From Bacteroidales bacterium UBA3754 (lineage in GTDB: Bacteria > Bacteroidota > Bacteroidia > Bacteroidales > UBA1715): DNA of 18,368 nucleotides. The position numbers were made by a program, and so were the translations under genes. Under the pieces are notes generated by a model that had not been told where the DNA came from, made no database searches, and saw only the letters and a list, made by a program, of their open reading frames with translations. Each line of letters opens with the position of its first letter. The stretch's first letter is position 1. The stretch spans positions 1 to 18,368 of the forward strand of contig DFGI01000076.1 in NCBI GenBank assembly GCA_002371705.1. The letters are read 5' to 3'. Below are positions 13,946 to 18,368 of this stretch, one piece after another.

Positions 13946-16405
13946 ATGGGCGCCGAAGACAACGAAAACGGACAAAAACTCAACCATTTTGCACGTATTG
14001 AAAACGCCTACACCGAAATAAAACAACTGCTGAATTCGGAATATCCAACTGGCAAAAGTCTTTCGCAAGACAAGGCGAATGTGGAGAAAATCAAGAATTT
14101 GCTTGACGCAATCAAAGATTTGCAACATTTTGTAAAACCATTGTTGGGCAGTGGCACCGAAAGCGAGAAAGACAATAGTTTCTATGGTGAGTTCACGCCG
14201 CTTTGGGAAAATCTCGACCAAATCACGCCACTTTATAATATGGTACGCAACCGAATGACGAAAAAGCCATATTCCGAAGAGAAAATCAAAATCAATTTTG
14301 ATAATTCCACGTTGCTGGCTGGTTGGGATTTGAACAAGGAAGCCGACAACACGTGCACATTGTTGCGGAAAGACGGCAATTATTATCTCGCCATTATCGA
14401 CAAACGGCATAACAAGGTGCTGAAAGCCGAAAATTTGAGTTCCGACGGTGAATGCTACGAGAAAATGGAATACAAACTGTTGCCTGGAGCCAACAAAATG
14501 CTTCCAAAGGTTTTCTTTTCAAAATCTCGTATTGCCGAATTCAAACCAAGCGAGAAAATCATAAGAAACTACGAAAACGAAACACACAAAAAGGGCGATA
14601 AATTCAATCTTGCTGACTGCCACGCGCTTATCGACTTCTTCAAGGAATCAATCAAGAAGCACGAAGATTGGAGTAAATTCGGTTTTAATTTCTCGCCGAC
14701 AAACAGTTACGAAGATTTAAGCGGATTTTACCGCGAAGTGGAACAACAAGGATATAAAATCTCGTTCCGAAACATTTCGGTAAATTATATCAACAAATTG
14801 GTTGACGAAGGCAAAATCTATCTGTTCCAAATTTACAACAAGGATTTTTCGCCGTTCAGCAAGGGAACGCCCAATATGCACACACTTTATTGGAAGGCGT
14901 TGTTTGACGAAAAAAATCTTGCCGATGTGGTGTACAAACTGAATGGTGAAGCCGAAGTTTTCTTCCGAAAACATAGTTTGAACGGGGCTAAGCCAACACA
15001 CCCTGCAAATCAACCGATTGCGAACAAAAACGCCCAAAACGAGAAAAAGCAAAGCACCTTTGCCTACGACCTGATAAAAGACCGCCGCTACACGGTTGAC
15101 AAATTCCAATTCCACGTGCCTATTACAATGAATTTCAAGGCGGCGGGAATCAACAACATCAATCCGTTGGTGAACGAATATCTCAAAGAATCGAATGCCA
15201 CGCACATTATTGGCATTGACCGTGGCGAACGGCACCTGCTCTATCTTTCGCTTATTGATTTGAAAGGAAATATTGTTGAGCAATACTCTCTGAATGAGAT
15301 TGTTAACGAATACAACGGCAACACATACCGCACCAATTATCATAACTTGTTGGACGCAAAGGAAAAGCAACGCGACGAAGCCCGCCGCAGTTGGCAGACC
15401 ATTGAGAACATTAAGGAACTGAAGGAAGGCTATATGAGCCAAGTGATTCACAAAATTGCCGAACTGATGGTGAAATACAACGCCATTGTGGTGCTCGAAG
15501 ATTTGAATCTTGGCTTTATGCGCGGACGGCAAAAGGTTGAGAAACAGGTTTATCAGAAGTTTGAGAAAATGTTGATTGACAAGTTGAACTATCTTGTGGA
15601 TAAGAAACTCGACGCAGACGCAACGGGCGGAGTGCTGAACGCATATCAGTTGACTAATACATACAAAGTATTTCACGACCAATATAAAAAACAACAAAAC
15701 ACAATTGGCAAGCAATGCGGATTCCTGTTCTATATTCCTGCGTGGAATACTAGCAAAATGGACCCGACAACTGGTTTTGTGAACTTGTTCGACACGCGAT
15801 ACGAGAATATGGAGAAAGCGAAAGCATTCTTCGGAAAATTCGACAGCATACGCTTCAACTCGGTCAAAGGATGGTTTGAATGGGCATTCGACTATGATAA
15901 ATTCACAACCAAGGCCGAAGGCACGCAGACCAAATGGACACTCTGCACCTACGGCACACGCATTGAAACAAAGCGTAATCCCGAGAAAAACAATGAGTTC
16001 GACAGCGTTGAGTTTGACTTGACCGAAAGAATCAAGGAGTTGTTTGCGAAGTATCAGATTGACGCTAACGGCAATCTTAAGGAACAGATTTGCAGCCAAA
16101 CCGACGCCACTTTCTTTAAGGAATTGCTGCACTTGCTGCATCTGACTCTGCAAATGCGCAACAGCATAACAGGCACCGAAACCGACTATCTGATTTCGCC
16201 TGTTATGAACGCCAAAGGCGAGTTCTACGACAGCCGAGTCTGCGGAAAGGACCTGCCCGAGAACGCCGACGCCAACGGCGCGTACAACATTGCGCGCAAA
16301 GGCCTGTGGGTTATTGAGCAGATAAAGCACGCTGACGATTTGACAAAACCGAAACTGGCAATCAGCAACAAGGAGTGGATGCGATATGCACAAGGACTAA
16401 AATAA
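13946..16405 (+). CDS. cas12a: Cas12a, C-terminal fragment with the whole nuclease core
   Basis: This 819-residue fragment (first in-frame ATG 13946; the frame is open from 13772) carries the rest of REC2, WED, PI, RuvC and Nuc. Numbers in brackets refer to the restored ~1,266-residue protein. Probable pre-crRNA processing residues are H390 (837) and K398 (845) in FQFHVPITMNFK. RuvC I is D425 (872) in IGIDRGERHLLYLSL. The bridge helix is near RRSWQTIENIKELKEGY. RuvC II is E518 (965) in AIVVLEDLNLGFMRGR, the Nuc arginine is R738 (1185) in QMRNSITGTETDYLISP, and RuvC III is D775 (1222) in DADANGAYN. All are intact, so the gene has not decayed beyond the single frameshift. Cas12a cuts DNA next to T-rich PAMs and matures its own crRNA. 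The stop TAA overlaps the cas4 ATG. Confidence 0.95.
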   Translation: MGAEDNENGQKLNHFARIENAYTEIKQLLNSEYPTGKSLSQDKANVEKIKNLLDAIKDLQHFVKPLLGSGTESEKDNSFYGEFTPLWENLDQITPLYNMVRNRMTKKPYSEEKIKINFDNSTLLAGWDLNKEADNTCTLLRKDGNYYLAIIDKRHNKVLKAENLSSDGECYEKMEYKLLPGANKMLPKVFFSKSRIAEFKPSEKIIRNYENETHKKGDKFNLADCHALIDFFKESIKKHEDWSKFGFNFSPTNSYEDLSGFYREVEQQGYKISFRNISVNYINKLVDEGKIYLFQIYNKDFSPFSKGTPNMHTLYWKALFDEKNLADVVYKLNGEAEVFFRKHSLNGAKPTHPANQPIANKNAQNEKKQSTFAYDLIKDRRYTVDKFQFHVPITMNFKAAGINNINPLVNEYLKESNATHIIGIDRGERHLLYLSLIDLKGNIVEQYSLNEIVNEYNGNTYRTNYHNLLDAKEKQRDEARRSWQTIENIKELKEGYMSQVIHKIAELMVKYNAIVVLEDLNLGFMRGRQKVEKQVYQKFEKMLIDKLNYLVDKKLDADATGGVLNAYQLTNTYKVFHDQYKKQQNTIGKQCGFLFYIPAWNTSKMDPTTGFVNLFDTRYENMEKAKAFFGKFDSIRFNSVKGWFEWAFDYDKFTTKAEGTQTKWTLCTYGTRIETKRNPEKNNEFDSVEFDLTERIKELFAKYQIDANGNLKEQICSQTDATFFKELLHLLHLTLQMRNSITGTETDYLISPVMNAKGEFYDSRVCGKDLPENADANGAYNIARKGLWVIEQIKHADDLTKPKLAISNKEWMRYAQGLK

Positions 16406-16968
16406 TGACCGACTACATCTCAATATCCACACTCAATGACTTCATCTTTTGTCCGTATTCCATATATCTGCATAATGTGTATATGGAGACGGACGAAGGA
16501 TTGTATCACGCCACGCCGCAGACGAAAGGCAAATTGGCGCACGAGCCTGTCGACTTGAAGACATCAAGCAATCGGAGTGATGATATTCTGGCTTTACCTG
16601 TCTATTCGGAGCAACTTGGCTTGATGGGGAAGATTGATGTATATAAACGCAAGGAGAAAAAACTGATTGAAAGGAAATACCAATTAAAGCAGATATATCA
16701 GGGTCAATTGTACCAATTGTGGGCTCAGTTCTATTGTATGACAGAAATGGGGTATGAAATAGATTCTATTGCGTTTTATGAAATTTCCACAAACAAAATG
16801 ATACCTGTAGCAATTCCTTCGGATTCCGACAAGCAGGAATTAGTGAATTTTATATCATCGTTCAAGGCGTTCGACCCATTAATCCCAATACCTGTGAATC
16901 CGAACAAATGCAGGCATTGCATCTACTGTAATTTATGTGACAAAACAGAGGAAGAAAATGTTTACTAA
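16405..16968 (+). CDS. cas4: CRISPR-associated exonuclease Cas4
   Basis: This 187-residue RecB-family nuclease trims and selects PAM-bearing prespacers with Cas1-Cas2. The iron-sulfur ligands are C16 (DFIFCPYSIYLH) near the N-terminus and the C-terminal cluster C169, C172, C175, C178 (CRHCIYCNLC), which offers four cysteines for the usual three. Nuclease residues are H46 (LAHEPVD), D78 (GLMGKIDVYKR), E89 and K91 (LIERKYQLK), and a Q-rich motif III (YQGQLYQLWAQFY). All required positions are present. ATG 16405 overlaps the cas12a stop by one base (TAATG), a coupling arrangement. An upstream in-frame ATG at 16375 lies within cas12a and is less likely. Confidence 0.94.
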   Translation: MTDYISISTLNDFIFCPYSIYLHNVYMETDEGLYHATPQTKGKLAHEPVDLKTSSNRSDDILALPVYSEQLGLMGKIDVYKRKEKKLIERKYQLKQIYQGQLYQLWAQFYCMTEMGYEIDSIAFYEISTNKMIPVAIPSDSDKQELVNFISSFKAFDPLIPIPVNPNKCRHCIYCNLCDKTEEENVY

Positions 16969-17926
16969 CAAAGACATAGAATATAGGTCGATTTTTGTCA
17001 TCAATTGCATTCACGAGAGGGATTTGCGAGTGAGCAATGGCGAATTGCTGCTCGAAGATGTCGAAGAGCGCAAGACTTTGACTAAAATGCCATTCCAAAA
17101 AATTCTGGCTTTGTTTGTAATCGGACATATCCGAATCACTACTCCGCTTATTGACAAATGCAAAAAATTCAATGTTGCCTTAATTGTTGTAAACCAAAGT
17201 TTCAGACCTGTATTTTATTGGGCGAACTCGGCAGAGGCAAATTATCTGTTGAGGCAAAAGCAATATGCATTCTCAAAAGACGATATATCTATAGCAAAAG
17301 TCCTTGTTAAGAATAAAATCAAGAATCAAGTAGAAACGTTAAAAAAGACCAGAAAAACTGATTCCGTCACAAAATCAGCAATTGATTTTTGTACAGATTG
17401 TGAGAGTAGATTGTCAACTACAAATCAATACAATAGTCTGATGGGCATTGAAGGTTTGGCGGCGAAAGAATATTTCTCGGCATATTTCCAAGATTTCAAC
17501 TGGGAATCAAGAAAGCCTCGCGTAAAAAGCGACGCTTTGAATGCGACACTTGACATAGGATATACTATTCTTTTCAATTACATTGAATGTTTTGTGCGAA
17601 TGTTCGGTTTTGATCCGTATATTGGTGTGTATCATCGATTGTGGTTTAAACGAAAATCTTTGATTTGCGATTTGATGGAACCATATCGATGTATTATTGA
17701 CAAGGCTGTTAGAACTGCAAAAAACAGGAAGCAAATATCGGAACTAGATTTTGATGTAATAAAAGGAGAATACAAATTGAAAATCAAAAACAATTCCGAT
17801 TATTGTAAGATTTTCTATGATGCCCTAATACCGTATAAGACGGAGACATTCAAATACATACAACAATATTATCGATGTTTTATGAAAGGGACAGATAGCG
17901 AACAATATCCGGAAATATTATTATAA
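16958..17926 (+). CDS. cas1: CRISPR-associated integrase Cas1 (type V-A)
   Basis: The 322-residue integrase joins new spacers to the leader end of the array as a complex with Cas2. The N-terminal beta domain begins MFTNKDIEYRSIFVINCIHE. The catalytic residues sit in LMGIEGLAAKEYFSAYF (E165) and in VYHRLWFKRKSLICDLMEPYR (H226, with D238 and E241), a complete metal-binding set. Length is normal. ATG 16958 is preferred over the in-frame GTG at 16937 because it matches the usual Cas1 start; it overlaps the cas4 end by 11 bases. Base composition drops sharply here relative to the end of cas12a (about 28% G+C in 17281-17340). cas2 starts 3 bases after the stop. Confidence 0.96.
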   Translation: MFTNKDIEYRSIFVINCIHERDLRVSNGELLLEDVEERKTLTKMPFQKILALFVIGHIRITTPLIDKCKKFNVALIVVNQSFRPVFYWANSAEANYLLRQKQYAFSKDDISIAKVLVKNKIKNQVETLKKTRKTDSVTKSAIDFCTDCESRLSTTNQYNSLMGIEGLAAKEYFSAYFQDFNWESRKPRVKSDALNATLDIGYTILFNYIECFVRMFGFDPYIGVYHRLWFKRKSLICDLMEPYRCIIDKAVRTAKNRKQISELDFDVIKGEYKLKIKNNSDYCKIFYDALIPYKTETFKYIQQYYRCFMKGTDSEQYPEILL

Positions 17927-17929
17927 AAC

Positions 17930-18202
17930 ATGCTGGTTGTGAGTTATGACATATCAAATGACAAATTGAGGGCAAAGTTTGCTAAAACACTTGAAAAACA
18001 AGGCGCAGTGCGATTACAATATTCTGTGTATGAAATCAATAACACCAAACGTGTTTTAGATAATTTAGTTGTACGTATAGAAAATTACTATTCAAAGAAA
18101 TTTGATGCTGGTGATAGTGTGTTTATTTTTGAAACCGACAGCAAAACAGCTCTTAAATATGGTAATGCCATTCACAGAGACCAGGATATAGTGTATTTTT
18201 AA
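17930..18202 (+). CDS. cas2: CRISPR-associated protein Cas2
   Basis: The 90-residue protein has the Cas2 ferredoxin-like pattern. The first strand ends in the conserved aspartate, LVVSYDIS (D7). Then come the helix KLRAKFAKTLEKQGAVRLQY, the strand SVYEI, and the C-terminal pair GDSVFIFETDSK and QDIVYF. It forms the central dimer of the Cas1-Cas2 integration complex. The gene is complete and only 3 bases from cas1. A small inverted repeat overlaps its stop codon. Confidence 0.95.
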   Translation: MLVVSYDISNDKLRAKFAKTLEKQGAVRLQYSVYEINNTKRVLDNLVVRIENYYSKKFDAGDSVFIFETDSKTALKYGNAIHRDQDIVYF

Positions 18203-18207
18203 TACAC
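18191..18207. repeat. 7-bp inverted repeat across the cas2 stop codon
   Basis: GTGTATT (18191-18197) and AATACAC (18201-18207) pair perfectly with a TTT loop; the stop codon TAA is at 18200-18202. No T tract follows, so it is not a standard terminator. Confidence 0.5.
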
Positions 18208-18368
18208 AACAAACCTATATTTTAACAAATATGCATTTATGCTGTATTTGTCTGAAAACGAGTTCTTTGACATATTGAATAAAAAATAAGGGGGGATAAA
18301 AATCAATGTAGTTATTATGGATATCTCCTTAAAATAATATATTTGCAAAGGAATAACATTCCTCAGGT
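18203..18368 (+). promoter_or_regulatory. AT-rich leader-like region downstream of cas2, with TATATTTG box
   Basis: This non-coding tract lies where type V-A loci usually place the leader and CRISPR array. It holds an imperfect hairpin at 18225-18251 (ACAAATA with TATTTGT), a G6 run at 18290-18295, a perfect TATATTTG at 18338-18345 and an AGGAAT/ATTCCT inverted repeat at 18349-18363. No TTG box is found at the usual distance from TATATTTG. No V-A repeat (the TTTCTAC...GTAGAT type) is present before the window ends. Assigning it as the CRISPR leader is inferred from position. Confidence 0.5.

Noticed and set aside
14717..16393. Long open frame on the minus strand (558 codons)
   Set aside because: It lies wholly inside the Cas12a nuclease coding region in antisense, shows no domain, and is hydrophobic and Val/Phe-rich as expected from a shadow frame.
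13946..16405. The C-terminal fragment as a separate small Cas12 or TnpB-like nuclease
   Set aside because: Its sequence continues directly from the upstream frame and includes REC2, WED and PI regions specific to Cas12a.
18203..18368. A CRISPR array inside the window
   Set aside because: No direct repeats of 20 bases or more and no V-A repeat hairpin are present; only leader-like sequence is seen.
11284..18368. A transposon carrying the cas genes, mobilised by the RAYT
   Set aside because: No terminal inverted repeats, target duplications or attachment sites were found. RAYTs are normally single-copy housekeeping-like genes that move REP elements, not large cargo.

Overview
The window looks like a chromosomal segment of a member of the Bacteroidota, probably order Bacteroidales. 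Three things point there. Most transcription units start downstream of the Bacteroidota promoter form TAnnTTTG, often with a TTG box 18 to 20 bases upstream. Start codons mostly lack a Shine-Dalgarno sequence. The gene content fits too: SPOR-like protein, calcium-binding beta-barrel protein, several short lipoproteins, and a two-domain REP-associated transposase. No stretch longer than 300 bases lacks a gene; the longest gap (513-766) holds a terminator and a promoter. No tRNA or rRNA gene was seen.

Bases 1-11283 are ordinary chromosome. On the plus strand come the 3' end of gpmI (glycolysis), a membrane-anchored SPOR-like protein, an outer-membrane barrel with calcium-binding repeats, a phosphohexomutase (glmM-like), an acidic-tailed small protein and yebC. 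A perfect 16-bp hairpin closes this run. On the minus strand are a barrel/lipoprotein gene pair, then yicC-gmk, then a DUF3820 gene. The plus strand resumes with a two-repeat DUF1508 (YegP-like) protein, engB and a Bor-like lipoprotein.

Bases 11284-18368 are accessory. A REP-associated tyrosine transposase (RAYT) with an extra C-terminal domain lies directly upstream of a type V-A CRISPR-Cas operon: cas12a, cas4, cas1, cas2. The operon has one strong promoter (TTG-N19-TATATTTG) and very tight spacing: cas12a/cas4 overlap by 1 base, cas4/cas1 by 11, and cas1/cas2 are 3 bases apart. All three RuvC catalytic acids, the Nuc-domain arginine and the probable pre-crRNA processing residues of Cas12a are present. 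However, the gene is split by a one-base frameshift at a short A run near 13794-13798. Restoring one base would give a protein of about 1,266 residues.

No CRISPR repeat is visible in the window. Downstream of cas2 lies an AT-rich leader-like tract with small inverted repeats and a perfect TATATTTG box 23 bases from the edge, so the array probably begins just past the right end. As read, Cas4-Cas1-Cas2 could still acquire spacers, while interference depends on whether the cas12a frameshift is real. I see no clearly novel multi-gene system. The points most worth checking are the frameshift, the RAYT with its internal and upstream hairpins, and a repeat-like 10-mer next to the cas12a promoter.
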